DNA of 64,000 nt from Vespula vulgaris (GCF_905475345.1 NC_066588.1:5022501-5086500); one strand, 5' to 3'. Numbered from the stretch's first letter, positions 51,301 to 64,000 are shown. Translations and numbers: made by a program. The notes: a model not told the origin generated them from the sequence alone.

Positions 51301-51899
51301 GATTGTTCATGTTAAAAAAAGTCTTTGGTTTTTGATATAAATGTTCAAGAAAAACAAAAAAAAAAAAAGAAAAACGAAAAAGAAGACTTTGCCAATATTG
51401 TATATAAAGTGTTGTTTTACTGAAGTTTTTAAAAATATATCTAAGCTATCTAAGATTTTAAGTGTAAGTTTTGATTTGGAGAAAAAATAATATCAGTGTG
51501 AAAACATTGATAATAGAATATAAAACGTATATAATATAATATTCATGGGTCAATAATACATTATGTCGTCTATATGAGTAAATACTTTTAAACAGATACA
51601 ATCTATTTTCTCCTTCTATTTATTATATTTTATCCCTTTGTTATCTATAACGAAAAAGTTGTCATTGCGCGACGATAATGTTTATATGTGTAAAGATGTA
51701 AACACATCTAACACTAGTAAGCGAGAAACATAACAGATCATACTTTTCCGAATATATAGATTACTAGAAGTGTTATATGGCATAACTTGATATTGTTCTC
51801 AGAGATTAGTATGTGTTTATTATTTTATAATAATAGAGAAGTAGTTGATCAGATATGTGAATAAAGTCTTTTTTTAAAACTAATTTCTCATTACTTTGT

Positions 51900-51951
<52 letters not shown>

Positions 51952-53559
51952 TCATATATATAATTTTCTATCATTTACTTATATTTTATAATTTTAGTTA
52001 TTTGATAATATCTGATTTCGATTAAGACTGTTTATTAACTCTGATTTTTTAATGATTTATAACATCAATGAATCTAGACATAATTTTTGATCGATTTTGA
52101 TAATCGAAGTCTCATTTTAAAAACAATGGTTTGAGCGAGAATATGGCTTTTTCTGAACTTCTGAAAAGGCTTTAATTTTTTTGAAAAAAATTCATCAAAA
52201 AATGTTCTTTCGAGAATATACACAAAAAAAATTCTTCAAAAATTTAAGAAAGCCATTTTGCTTAAACCTTTATTTTTTATTTCAAAACATAAATATTTAT
52301 TATCTACTTTATCGATTGTTGGTAAACCCGGAATCTTCGTTATCGATCGCTCAGGTCACTTTGGGAACGCGTGTCTAGCGTTAGATTAGTCACCGGTAAT
52401 CACATTCACGTATGTTCGCGCGCGCTGTTAAGTTCTTACCGTACATTTTGTTTTATTACTTGTTGATTGAAATTTCAATTAGAAAATTGGGAACAAATTT
52501 TAGAATAGAATCATCATTACATCAGAAGCAGCAACTTCCATACGATATTATTTTCGATATAATTTGTTATAGTTTTTTTATGATATGCTTTCTTTCTATT
52601 GATTTGATGCTTAAATAAATCAATTATATGAGTAAGTTTTACTAGTTACAAAAAATATATATAGTTTATACAAAAAATCAACAAACATCTATTAAGTAAT
52701 ATATCTTTAAAGAAGTATAACTGTTACGGGTATATCTACATATATAAACCGATGCAATAGAAAAATAGTATTCTCATATTGCGCTTGTAGTTCAAATTCT
52801 ATCCATACCGAAATACATATGCTTAAATTACATATGCTTCGTGTAAAAAGTGATAGACACTTAGAAAATTTTTTATTAGATCCTCACATATGAATATATT
52901 TATTATATATTTAAAAGACAAATTCGACGATTTGTTGATAAAATTTTTTCAATTAAAAAGAATGGTTTTTATTGGAGATGAATATATTTATTATGCGTAA
53001 AGTAATGTTAAATAAAATATTATATATTCGCACTTCTTCATATGATACTATATCTTATAATCAATAGTAAATGTTCTTGTGTGTAAATTATCTATAATAT
53101 AATGCAGTAAATTTTATTTATGAATTATTATATTTTTTGGTATGTTTATTATAATCATTAATTTGATTTGATTAAATTTTATCTTATACATAAACAACAA
53201 ATATATAGTAATATAAAATGTGATCTGATAGTGCAGTACTTAATAGTACTCGACATGCGGTTTAAACACTTTTTCTAAGTTACCGTTCTATACGTGTAAT
53301 TTTACGGATATTGTTATATACGTTGTCATTATACATTTCTTTTTTTTAAATTTATTGTTTAATAAAAGTAAACAAATACCTAATGATTTTATAATATCGA
53401 AAACAGGCATTAATCATTAAGTATATATTATAACCTATAATCAAGTTAAAACCTCAGTGATCATTAAAGATTCGTTAAAGAAATCATTAAAGATTTCATA
53501 TCATTCTAATTAATGTACTATGTTTCATTACGTACATTTATAATATAATATTTAAAAAA

Positions 53560-53595
<36 letters not shown>

Positions 53596-53636
53596 TAATA
53601 ATACTGTAGAAATAACATTTTTTTTAAAAGAAAAAG
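48352..53636. other. AT-rich intergenic region between SEPSECS and MOGS
   Basis: About 5.3 kb with very low GC and no supported gene on either strand. It contains (TA/TG)n patches near 50.77-50.86 kb and a long (TA)n run at 51.90-51.95 kb. A short direct repeat with ATCATTAAAGATT lies near 53.46-53.50 kb. An AAT run immediately precedes MOGS. Confidence 0.6.
51904..51950. repeat. (TA)n microsatellite
   Basis: About 46 bp of uninterrupted TA. Confidence 0.95.
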
Positions 53637-56225
53637 ATGGCTAAGATCAAAACTCAAGAAAAGATAATAAAGCCAAAAAGCAAATCAACCAACAATCCAT
53701 TTAATACTAAAAAAGAGGTCAAAGCTAAATTGCCGATATTTAATTCAATAATTACTGCAGTATGTATTGGTATTGCTGCATGGTTCAGCTATAAAGGTTA
53801 TCTTGAAACTAGAGTAAATACACCATACGATATAGAAAAGGTATGGAATTTTCTTTAAATAGATATTTAAACTATTTAAAGAATTTATTGAATTAACTAA
53901 AATTAGTTTTGAATGTAATTTAGCTTGTAACCATGACTGGCTTGGATATCCCAGATAGATATTGGGGTACTTATAGACCTAATGTTTATTTTGGTATGAA
54001 AACAAGAGATCCACATTCTTTGGTAACTGGACTAATGTGGTATTCTCCTCAACATCTGCGACAAGACGGTACGGGTCTTAGACACTGGTGTGAACAGGGT
54101 GATAATTTAGATAGGTAATATAATGCTCTTATATCTTTTAATTTTTAATTTATGATGGAATATATTAATTAAGTTTAACTATAGATATGGTTGGTTGGAA
54201 CACGATGGAAGGACATTTGGAGTCCAAGAAATAGTAGACTCATCTGTAATTTTAACAACAACATTTGTAAAAAGATTAAGTGGTCAATATGGTGGAGATT
54301 GGACAACAAAAATTAGTGTAAATTCTAAAAATTCAAAAAAACTTGAGCAAGAAATCTCTTTGCTATTTTATATTGCTACTGAAGAAAATACTAAGGGATG
54401 GATTGAAGTGAATAATGATAATGATGATACTTTAACAGGAATGATAGGGAATACACAGGGCTTAGGCTCTTTTAATATTAATATACATGCCACGAAAGGT
54501 ACTATAAAAGAACATTCATACTTGTCAACAATATCACCAAGTTTAACTGCTTTAAAGGAAACTGTTCTTAAAAATCTAAGAATAGCATCATATAAAGGAA
54601 CTAACAAAAAACATATAGTACTATCTGGTGAACAACTTTTATTATTGCCAGATGGAATTAAGGAAAAACCAAATTTTATTGTTACACAAGTAACAGGGAA
54701 AGTTCCTTTTGAAATTGAAATTAATTATGAATCAGAAAGTTTTTCTAATAGATTAAATAAATTAAGTAATGATGTATATGATCAAGCATTGCAAAAGCAA
54801 CGCGAATTATTTGATGAAAAATTTGAGAATATTTTTAAATTAAAATCTAAAGGTTATTCCAGTGAAGAAATTTCTTTTGCAAAAATGGCATTTTCTAACA
54901 TGATAGGTTCTATAGGTTATTTCTATGGAAGTTCTCAAGTTCAAAGTGTTCATACCAAAGGTCCTGTGCCTTATTGGAAAGCATCTTTATATACTGCAGT
55001 ACCTAGTAGAAGCTTTTTCCCTCGTGGTTTTTTATGGGATGAAGGATTTCATGGCTTACTTATTTCAGCATGGGACTTAGAAATTGAATTAGATATTATA
55101 AGTCATTGGTTTGATTTAATGAACATTGAAGGTTGGATACCAAGAGAAATGATCTTAGGTTCTGAAGCATTGGCAAAAGTTCCGGATGAATTTGTAACGC
55201 AGATGAATACAAATGCAAATCCTCCAACATTCTTTCTGACTTTATATTATATTCTCGAACATAAACAACAAGAATTGTTAAGTAAGCATTTTCATCTTCT
55301 TGATAAATTATATCCACGTCTTCAAGCTTGGTTTAATTGGTTTAATACAACACAAATTGGTGAGTTGCCAAGTACATATAGATGGCGTGGTAGAGATACT
55401 GATACTATCAGAGAATTAAATCCAAAAACTCTTACATCTGGATTAGATGATTATCCTAGAGCTTCACACCCAAATATTCATGAAAGACATGTTGATTTAC
55501 GTTGTTGGATTGCATTTGCTGCAAATGTTATGTTTAAAATTACTAAAATCTTGAATCCTTCTTATAATAAATACGAAGAGACATTTCATTACTTATCTGA
55601 TAATAATTTGTTGAATAAACTACATTGGTCACCCAATACACAAACTTACTCTGATTATGGTCTTCATACAGATAAAGTCGTGTTACAGAAACCTTCTTTA
55701 CAACCTAATGCACAACCTTCAGAAATGATTCGAGTTGTCTTAGATGATCCAAATTTAAGATACATTGATTCTTCTTTTGGTTACGTATCCTTATTTCCAT
55801 TTATTTTACATATTATTGATCCTAATTCTCTACAACTAGAAAAAGTTCTACAAGATCTAACAGATCCTGATCTTCTCTGGACAAAATATGGATTAAGATC
55901 ACTTGCAAAAACATCGCCACTTTATATGAAATACAATACTGAGCATGATCCACCTTATTGGCGTGGTACTATTTGGATAAATTTAAATTATTTAACAGTT
56001 CGAGCTGCTCATTATTATTCGAAAATTGAAGGACCTTTCCAATCAAAAGCAAAAAAAGTGTATGATGATCTGAGACATAATATAATACAAAATGTTATTA
56101 AACAATACAAACAAAGTGGCTATATATGGGAAAATTATGGAGATACATTAGGTAATGGAAAAGGCAGTCATCCATTTACAGGTTGGACATCATTGGTGGT
56201 TTTACTTATGGCAGAAATCTATTGA
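53637..56225 (+). CDS. MOGS: Mannosyl-oligosaccharide glucosidase (ER alpha-glucosidase I, GH63)
   Basis: Three exons join in frame: 53637-53840, 53924-54114 and 54185-56225, giving 811 residues (human 837). A Lys-rich cytosolic tail is followed by one membrane anchor at about residues 32-53 (IFNSIITAVCIGIAAWF), as expected for a type II ER protein. The GH63 N-domain follows, with WGTYRPNVYFGMKTRDP and GLMWYSPQ. The catalytic (alpha/alpha)6 domain contains SFFPRGFLWDEGFHGLL (about residues 408-424), EGWIPREMILGSEA (about 446) and PPYWRGTIWINLNY (about 720). It ends WTSLVVLLMAEIY at the expected distance from the stop. Known of the family: it removes the outermost alpha-1,2-linked glucose from Glc3Man9GlcNAc2 on new glycoproteins, the first trimming step of N-glycan processing. 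No truncation is seen. The single 2-kb terminal exon is unusually large for this window. Confidence 0.96.
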
Positions 56226-57430
56226 AGACTATTTTATTACTCATGAAATATAACATATTCTTAGATACTAACATAATTAAACAGGAAAGAAAAAACAAAA
56301 AAAGGTTCCTTCAAGTTAATGAAGATTTTTACATCTTGTTACAAAAAATTTTTAAATAATAATAATAATAATAATAAATTGATACAAAAATGATTTCAAA
56401 AAATTGTTTCTAAATATATTAAAATACATATGTAGTTTTATTTGTTAAATAGTACATAGGTAACTTGTACAGCACAATCCATTTAATATTCAGATATTTG
56501 TATATTTGTGCGTAATTCTCTATTTATATAGTGATAACAAAAATAACAACTAAAAAATAGAAAACTCAGTCTACATTATAGCATTAATCTGTCCACACTT
56601 TACAAGACAAATATATATATATGTTTCATTATTATTGTACTAGATATACACATTACTTTAGTATACCTAGAATAATGTGAATGTGGCATGAACGACAGTG
56701 ACACAAACATTATACAGGTCCTATTCCAAAAATATTTTAGATGTTATATAATAAATCATTTTGATTTATGTTGTAATATGTTATCTAATTATAAATATAT
56801 ATTCTTATCTTTTTTTTTCTAACAGCCAATTTAAAAACATATATATTAATGTAAATTTATTCCTTATTATTCTCTATTAACTTTTAAAGTATACAGATTT
56901 TTAATTATATAAAATGAACAAGAATTTTTTTTTGTTATTACAAAGAAGTTTATTAAAATAATTGGTATGTATTTATTACAGAATTATATAATTTAAAGAA
57001 CAATTGAAATTATTGAAATTATTCTAATTTACGATCTAACATGATAAGAACGTATCTTGCCACTTTCAGACACTGGCTGTGAATTGTTCAAATTTACTTG
57101 TAATTTACTTTAAATAAATATATTTACTATTATATCTAAATTCTAATATTCTATAATTTTTTTCACTTTCCAACATTTTTCTATGAAGCTTCTGTGTTAC
57201 TAAAAATTTCTTTTCTTAAAATTATTCGAACGAATAATTGAATTTCGAGCGTATGGTAGGGTAATCTCGAATCTCGCATGCGAGATTCGAGATGTGATTT
57301 CTCTCTCGCGAAATAATCGATAATTTCTTTCAGAGCTCGTCAGAGCTCATCTAAAGAATAGGTGTGTGACTGCAGGAATACAGTCTTCAATTTTTGAAGT
57401 TTTTAGATTAAAACTGTATTTCTACTAATT
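56226..57430. other. MOGS 3' UTR and ARP1 promoter region
   Basis: AT-rich. A short AAT run lies at about 56.36 kb. The last 200 bp become richer in GC and hold a perfect 30-bp palindrome at 57264-57293 and a TCTCGCGA word at about 57304-57311. Confidence 0.6.
57264..57293. promoter_or_regulatory. Perfect 30-bp palindrome upstream of ARP1
   Basis: ATCTCGAATCTCGCA is followed directly by its own reverse complement TGCGAGATTCGAGAT, with no spacer. It lies 138 bp before the ARP1 start codon, in the probable promoter or 5' leader. It contains nested TCTCG words, and a related TCTCGCGA word follows about 10 bp later. Role unknown. Confidence 0.7.
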
Positions 57431-59465
57431 ATGGAGCCCTATGACATGATTGTCAATCAACCTGTGGTAATCGACAATGTGAGTGTTTGATTGTGTAGGA
57501 TTAAATGGAAGCGAATCCTCATTGTCGTTCTGCGAATGTGTCAAACTCTGAGTCAGGCCATATTGTCGGCCGTAAACTTTGTCGACATTTCTACATATTT
57601 GGATATAATATCATATATCATAAGTATATTATAGAATAAAATTAATTATACTACATATTTTTTTTTATTCCCATGTTAGTACCATATCGATTTTATTGTA
57701 AAATTGAGATATTTTCATTGAATGCGAATGCGTTCTGCAATTAAAATCGATAATGGCTTTATGAAAAAAATTTTTCTTATTTAGGGTTCTGGTGTTATCA
57801 AGGCCGGTTTCGCAGGTGACCAATTACCAAAATGCAGGTTTTCAAATTAGTAAGTCTATTAATCTGTACTGGTTCATTAAAATTCATAATGAAACTCTCT
57901 TTATTTAGAGGTTAATGACAGGTGGCGACTTCGAGCTTGTCATTCGAAGAGAAGCAAATTTTGATAGTGTTAGGCATTATTTATTATATTGTAGGAGTTT
58001 TCTGTTAAGCATTCTTTAAACTGTTAGAAGTTCAACTTATTAAACTGTTATCAGTTATCAGTTTTATAGATTCGTGTTAATATTTTATCATTATAATTTC
58101 TTACAGTATTGGAAGACCAAAACATGTACGTGTTATGGCTGGAGCTTTGGAAGGAGATCTTTTTGTGGGTCCAATAGCAGAAGAACATCGTGGTCTGTTA
58201 TCTATACGTTATCCAATGGAACATGGTGTTGTCACAGATTGGAATGATATGGAAAGAATCTGGACTTATGTTTATAGTAAAGATCAGTTAGCAACTTGTT
58301 GTGAAGAACACCCAGTTTTATTAACAGAGGCACCACTTAATCCTAGAAAAAATCGTGAAAAAGCTGCAGAAATATTTTTTGAATCATTTAATGCCCCGGC
58401 TCTATTTGTCTCTATGCAAGCTGTACTTAGTTTGTAAGTGATAAATCTATAATACTGCAGTTATATAAATTTTTAAATGTTTGTATGATCTTTTCTTTTT
58501 ATACATGTATAATAGATATGCCACAGGAAGAACTACGGGAGTAGTTTTAGATGCTGGAGATGGTGTAACGCATGCAGTACCTATTTATGAAGGTTTTGCT
58601 ATGCCTCACAGTATAATGAGGGTAGACATAGCAGGTCGAGATGTTACAAGACATTTACGATTATTGCTACGTAAGGAGGGTATTAATTTTAAAACCACAG
58701 CCGAATTTGAAATTGTTAGAACAATTAAAGAACGATCTTGCTACTTAGCAAGTAATCCACAAAAGGAGGAAACTATTGAAACTGAGAAATTTCAATACGT
58801 TTTACCAGATGGAAGTCATTTAGAGGTAATAAAATTATTTACTTTGTTAACATTATTAATTACTTTATATCATAGAAATATATTCTTTTAAAATAGATTG
58901 GTCCAGCCAGATTTAGAGCTCCTGAAGTGCTCTTTAGACCAGATCTGATTGGAGAAGAGTGTGAAGGAATTCACGAAGTACTAATGTTCTCAATTCAAAA
59001 ATCAGATTTGGATTTGAGAAAAGTATTGTTACAAAATATTGTATTATCTGGAGGATCCACACTGTTTCGTGTATGTATAAATTAATGTCTATACATATGA
59101 AGTAAATAGTAACATAGTGTGTATGTTAATTATAACACATTGCATATTTTGTTCAGGGTTTTGGTGATAGACTATTGTCAGAAATTCGTAAAATGGCATC
59201 AAAGGATATTAAGATCAGGGTAAGTTCTTTAAGATGATTACTATTATTATACAATATAGTTAAAGCTTAATTTTTAAGTGTTTACTGACAATATAATTAC
59301 ACAATATGTTGTGTATGATAGATATCAGCTCCCCAAGAACGTCTATACAGTACTTGGATTGGAGGATCTATTTTGGCCTCTTTAGATACATTTAAGAAAA
59401 TGTGGGTTAGTAAAAGAGAGTATGATGAAGATGGTATTAGAGCAATTCATCGTAAAACATTCTGA
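57431..59465 (+). CDS. Arp1: Actin-related protein 1 (centractin), dynactin filament subunit
   Basis: Seven exons join in frame: 57431-57478, 57785-57849, 58107-58433, 58516-58825, 58897-59070, 59157-59219 and 59322-59465, giving 376 residues, exactly the length of human ACTR1A. It begins MEPYDMIVNQPVVIDN, then the first phosphate loop GSGVIKAGFAGDQLP. Conserved blocks follow: IGRPKHVRVMAGALEGD, YPMEHGVVTDWNDMERIW, LLTEAPLNPRKNREKAAE, the second loop VVLDAGDGVTHAVPIYEGF, and IVLSGGSTLF. It ends SAPQERLYSTWIGGSILASL then RAIHRKTF. Known of the family: ARP1 forms the short actin-like filament at the core of dynactin, the dynein cofactor. Human has DSGDG where this protein has DAGDG, a conservative change. 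A candidate AATAAA is at 60274-60279. Tail to tail with RHBDD1. Confidence 0.97.
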
Positions 59466-60988
59466 ACATAATTTAGAAAACTTACAGGTAATATATGAAA
59501 TAATTTTAAGTAAAATACAAATAATGGCACACTCGAAACAAACAAACATATTTATCATGTTATTCATACTTTCACAAACTTTTGTTGTCCTTGTTTTTTC
59601 TTTTCACACAATTTGTGTGCAAAATATATTTCAAGGGATTAAGAAATACATATGAGTATAAGTATGGTAGACAAGATAAAAACAGGTTTTTTTAAATGCT
59701 TAATACATCTTATGTGAAACATGAGTTTTTAATAATGTATTCTCAAAGAGAAATCACATCATCTTAATGTCAAAATAATATTTTCTGATCCCTTAGAAAT
59801 GTAAATAAAGCCATGTTTGGCCACACATGATTATAAAAAGATATTAAATAACATTTATTTTAAATGTTATGTTTCAATTTTGATAACTTATATATTTATG
59901 TTTTCTATTATACTTTTTGTCACTAGTTTTTTCAATGCAGTAGTAAAAAAAGTGCTTTAACTGATCTATTTCGTATGAGATCAACTTATGTATTTTCATG
60001 TGCAGTAAAAGTTTTGCAGTAAAATATTTGTAAATATGTATGCTTTCATAAAATAAATCTACAGTCTTTACAAATACATATTTCTCTGTCAACTTTTGTA
60101 ATCACATATTATTATTATCTATTGTGCTGCTTCGTACAAAAAAAAAAGTAATTTTTGCTAATATAGTATCACTTCACAATGGTAATGTATCATTTAAGAA
60201 GTAATTATTAACTTCTGTTTTATGTGTGAGAAACTAAGATGTACATTGTATCGTACACTTCAACTGTGATACAAATAAATAATCAGGATTTATTTAAATT
60301 TCTTATGAGAAAAAATATACAATATATATGAATTAGAAGCATATAATTAATCTAGAAAATTAAATAATTGATCTAGTCTCATTTACAGCAATATTAAGAT
60401 GTATCAATACTATATGCAACATGATCTTTATTGGCATATTATTATTATATCATTGTATGTGATCTTATTATGAATGATATTAAAGTGAATAATGCAAAGC
60501 CTAAAATAAAAATACAAAAGTGACATTCCATTTAATTAATAAACATTGTGATGTGTTATACTAACAGTATTGTGTATAATTGATATTTATAGTATTTATA
60601 CTGTTTCTTTTTTTTTTATATAGAAGTTTTCAAATATTTAACTTATGTACTTTTATTTAAAATAAATATAATTAGATGAAGAATGGATATTGCATAATCA
60701 ATAATAAAATAATATGAAATAACCTACACTATGCTTCAATAAGTTTATTTGCAAGAACTGTTATGTATATAAAAATAAATATATTTTGCTATATTGATTT
60801 AAATGTAAGAATATATTCACACTAATATAAGAGAGATTTACAATTTCACTTTTCTTATTTATATTTTAAGTGAATTTAAATTTTTTATAAATTGTAATAA
60901 ATAAGTTATATAAAAGAAAATATATTTCTATATATCAAACAGTTATGTAAATTTACCAAAATATTAGATTTTTGTGTAAATTTTAACT
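59466..60988. other. Convergent 3' UTRs of ARP1 and RHBDD1
   Basis: AT-rich with several AATAAA-like words on both strands. No coding sequence is supported. Confidence 0.6.
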
Positions 60989-61832
60989 TTATCTAAAACC
61001 TAAATTGCGTCGCCTATAAAATTGTTCTTCGTGTATAACAGGAATTCCAGTTACCATATATATTAAATTATCTATTAATTCGCCAACAAAGGTATAACAA
61101 TATAAACATCCAACTAATATACCACCAAGATGCCCAACAAACGAAGAATTTGGTACTAAAAGATGTATTAATGCTAGTTCAACCCAAACTGCTATTTTAC
61201 TTGGTACCCTTAAGCCACCAATATCATGAGATCTATCATGTTCTTCGCAGATAGTTATCACTTTTAATGCAAATAGTACAGAAGAGAAACCAATTGCACA
61301 CATCGTGTAATATCCATAATCTCCTGTGAATTGCATGAGCATGTACGCCAGAAAGACATACATAGTGCTACATCCAAATGATAATAATGCAAGCAATAAT
61401 ACAAAATCAGTTGTTCCATACATAAGTTCCAAGTATGAGCCTTTCAGTATAAAAGATACCATATTATAATAAAGATGCATATCTGATCCATGTTCAAAAT
61501 TTGATACTATAAAAGAACGCCAATCACGGTATTTAAATAATTTTACTGCTGATATACATGCATCTTCTGCATTCCATGGAACTTTTATTAAGCCTGTATA
61601 AAGTAGAGCCTAAAAATATTAAGCATAAATTAATAATTAAATACATTACTTATAATACTATATTTAAGATCTAAATATATCTAATGTATATCAAAATTTA
61701 TAATTTTACCTGTAGTATCACTCCAATTAAGGTAGCCGGAGGTATTCTATCAACACCAAAATTTATAGCCTGCATACATAATAAATACAAGCCATATTGT
61801 AGGCCTTGTTGACGTCTTTGAACAGGTCTCAT
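60989..61832 (-). CDS. RHBDD1: Rhomboid domain-containing protein 1 (ER rhomboid protease, RHBDL4 type), short form
   Basis: Two exons on the minus strand, 61832-61710 and 61609-60989, give 247 residues. It starts MRPVQRRQQGLQYGLYLL and has six hydrophobic segments. The rhomboid catalytic pair is visible: Ser150 in AIGFSSVLFALK and His201 in SFVGHLGGILVG. The upstream HGSDMHLYYNMVSF motif matches the family's first conserved loop. Known of the family: RHBDL4 cleaves unstable ER membrane proteins and works with VCP/p97 in ER-associated degradation. The human protein is 315 residues and ends with a ubiquitin-interacting motif and a VCP-binding motif. This reading stops at RRRNLGFR, about 15 residues after the last membrane segment, and has neither. 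The gene is divergent from PTGES2, about 650 bp apart. Confidence 0.93.
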
Positions 61833-62486
61833 GATAATCGTTGATTAAAAATTATGCTATTCGATGATATTGCATCTCTTTTAATTAATCGGTTTTAAAC
61901 TAACCTTTAAATTTTTATATTTTATAATATGTTGCAATACATTTTCTAGCATCATTCGTAAAATGGTTATAACATATACATATAATACAGTACTGCCAAT
62001 ATTCGCATAAAATATATCTTTCTAAAAGCTTTTGCCCGCCTGTTGAAAATATTTAAATTTTCAGATTGTCAGATATATTGTCAGTATAATTAATTAAAAA
62101 AGTATTCTAAATACTTAATACGTTTTGATAGATTGAGTAATATGTAAAGTTAATACATGTGATAAGATCGGTATTATTATATATTATTATAGACATATAG
62201 ACAACGCAAGAATACTATAAAACTTATTGAATGCATTTAGTGCATTTAATGTATTTAAAGTAGCGATCTTACATTTAAAGTAAGATTTCATTTAAAATTA
62301 TCTAAATCGAGTATCTTATAAAAAACATTGTATATTTATAAAAAAAAATTGGAATTCATAAAATATCAGAAGTGATATCAACGCCATCGTGTAGAAACCA
62401 GCTTGGACACCCTGATAGAAATCTTTGATTCTTTATATAAAGAATGGTATATTTGACCGGTATCCAAATTGTTAATTGTTTAAAAA
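61833..62486. promoter_or_regulatory. Shared divergent promoter region of RHBDD1 and PTGES2
   Basis: About 650 bp of AT-rich DNA between two start codons that point away from each other. No exon is seen. A shared or overlapping promoter is inferred from spacing only. Confidence 0.5.
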
Positions 62487-64000
62487 ATGGCTGTAGCATT
62501 GTGTAAACTATCTCGATTCTCAAGAAGTTATAAATATTTAAGGAATTATGATAATTTTAATATAAATAATCGTTCGTCGTCGTTTTGTACAGTAGCTCAG
62601 CAACCAAAATCAAGAAATTTATTAAAAATCGGCATTATAGGTGCAACTATTGGTGTTATAGGAGGAACAGGTTATTCTTTTTATAAAATTAGTGAAGACA
62701 GAAAAAATTTAGCTTTAGATGGAACACCTGTAAATCCAACCCAAATATTAAAACATAAACCATCTATTACACCATCTAGAAAGGTACTTTTAATACTCTA
62801 AGTTTTCATTAAGATAAATAAGTATAGATGGAGATTAATAAAAGTTATAATTTCTTTTGTATAATTTTATTTCATTATTAGGTCACTTTTCCTGTAAATA
62901 CAACTGGATTAAAACTTACATTGTATCAATATCAAACATGTCCTTTTTGCTGTAAAGTAAGTGGTCATATATAGTTATAATATTATAATATTAATAGATA
63001 AAATTTTTAGTTCAGTTTATTTTTAAGTTAAATACATGGATAATTTTTATCACAATAATATAATTCTTATCAAATTGGATTTAGGTTAGGGCTTTTTTAG
63101 ATTATTATGGAATATCTTATGATGTGGTCGAGGTGGATCCAGTATTGCGAAAAGAAATTTCTTGGTCTTCTTACAAAAAAGTACCAATACTTCTTGTTCA
63201 AGTAAAAGATGGTTATCAACCTTTGAATGACAGTTCAATGATTATATCATTATTGTCGTCTTATATGCAAGATAAATCTCAAAATGTCTCAGAATTGGTA
63301 GAATATTATCCAAACATAGCTATGCATGATAATGAAGGAAAATTTAAATATGAAATAATGAATAAATATTTCCTTATGTATAATAAAATGCCTCCTGAGG
63401 ATATTTCAATGAATGCTATAACGTAAGTAAAATATTGGAAATGTATTTTATATGCATAGTTTTTTGAAAGCTTTTATAGAAAACATTCCATATAATGAAA
63501 GATCATCTATAAAAAGTATTATGAAAATCTCTCTTTTTTATATGTATATTTTATTATTTCATTAGAGAAGAACGTAAATGGAGACAGTGGACAGATGATG
63601 TATTAATTCATACTCTTTCACCAAATGTATATAGGACATTGAATGAAGCATATGAAACTTTTGAATGGTTTTCTGAGGTGAATATATTAATTATTTAAAA
63701 ATAAATGTTATTAAAATGTAACAATTACAACTTTAATCCAGGTTGGTCACTGGAAGGAATATTTCCCATCATGGGAACAAATGTTAATAGTTAATGTAGG
63801 AGCATGTGCTATGTGGTTGATAGCAAAACGTTTGAAAAAAAGACACAGACTAAAGGAGGACGTTCGCCAATCATTGTATGATGAAGTAAACAAGTGGTTA
63901 AAAGAAGTTCATGTAAATGGAACTCCATTTAGGGGTGGTCACAATCCAGACCTTTCAGATCTTGCAGTATATGGTGTTCTAAAAAGTATTGAAGGATGTT
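62487..64000 (+). CDS. PTGES2: Prostaglandin E synthase 2 homologue (partial, runs off the right edge)
   Basis: Visible exons join in frame: 62487-62783, 62882-62956, 63085-63422, 63566-63677 and 63742 onward, giving about 360 residues before the window ends. The N-terminus looks like a mitochondrial presequence (MAVALCKLSRFSRSYKYLR). A hydrophobic segment follows at about residues 47-66 (KIGIIGATIGVIGGTGYSF). The glutaredoxin-like part has LYQYQTCPFCCKVRAFLDYY, with CxxC at Cys119 and Cys122, then KKVPILLV and NDSSMIISLL. The helical GST-like part contains EERKWRQWTDD and GTPFRGGHNPDLSDLAVYGV. Known of the family: a membrane-associated GST-fold protein described as isomerising PGH2 to PGE2, though its haem-bound form has other activity. 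The physiological role in insects is unclear. Only the last residues are missing. Confidence 0.94.

Noticed and set aside
54368..54607. Minus-strand open frame inside MOGS
   Set aside because: Antisense shadow of the strongly supported MOGS catalytic exon.

Overview
This is nuclear DNA of an animal, almost certainly an insect and most likely a hymenopteran (bee, ant or wasp). The genes carry short AT-rich introns with GT/AG borders, the coding DNA is AT-rich, and the non-coding DNA is full of (CT)n, (GA)n, (TA)n and trinucleotide microsatellites. The order assignment is inference from this texture; no species can be named. All exon joins below were built by hand from splice-site consensus, reading phase and known protein families, and every multi-exon gene closes in frame.

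Region 1 (1-22 kb, minus strand) is the 5' part of one or more long genes with few coding exons and large introns. It holds a long partial open exon (1-973) and two exons that encode an Arg/Ser-rich N-terminus (6970-7207 and 16874-17007), probably a Doa/CLK-type kinase whose catalytic exons lie left of the window. Several GC-rich islands, some ending in consensus minus-strand donors, look like alternative first exons.

Region 2 (22-34 kb) holds three compact genes: PAQR4 (+), FBXO9 (-) and NT5C2 (-). PAQR4 and FBXO9 are tail to tail. Two further minus-strand exons at 42.6 and 44.8 kb match NT5C2 in phase and probably form a distal alternative promoter for it.

Region 3 (46-64 kb) is AT-rich with small housekeeping genes: SEPSECS (+; Sep-tRNA to Sec-tRNA conversion), MOGS (+; ER glucosidase I), ARP1/centractin (+; dynactin), RHBDD1 (-; ER rhomboid protease) and PTGES2 (+; runs off the right edge). 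RHBDD1 and PTGES2 are divergent and about 650 bp apart. The genes share no pathway; they look like an ordinary conserved housekeeping block.

The observations most worth following are an intact SEPSECS in a probable hymenopteran, two long inverted repeats (about 14.9 and 37.9 kb), a perfect 30-bp palindrome just upstream of ARP1, and the apparent alternative promoters of the SR-protein gene and NT5C2. I found no clearly novel biological system.
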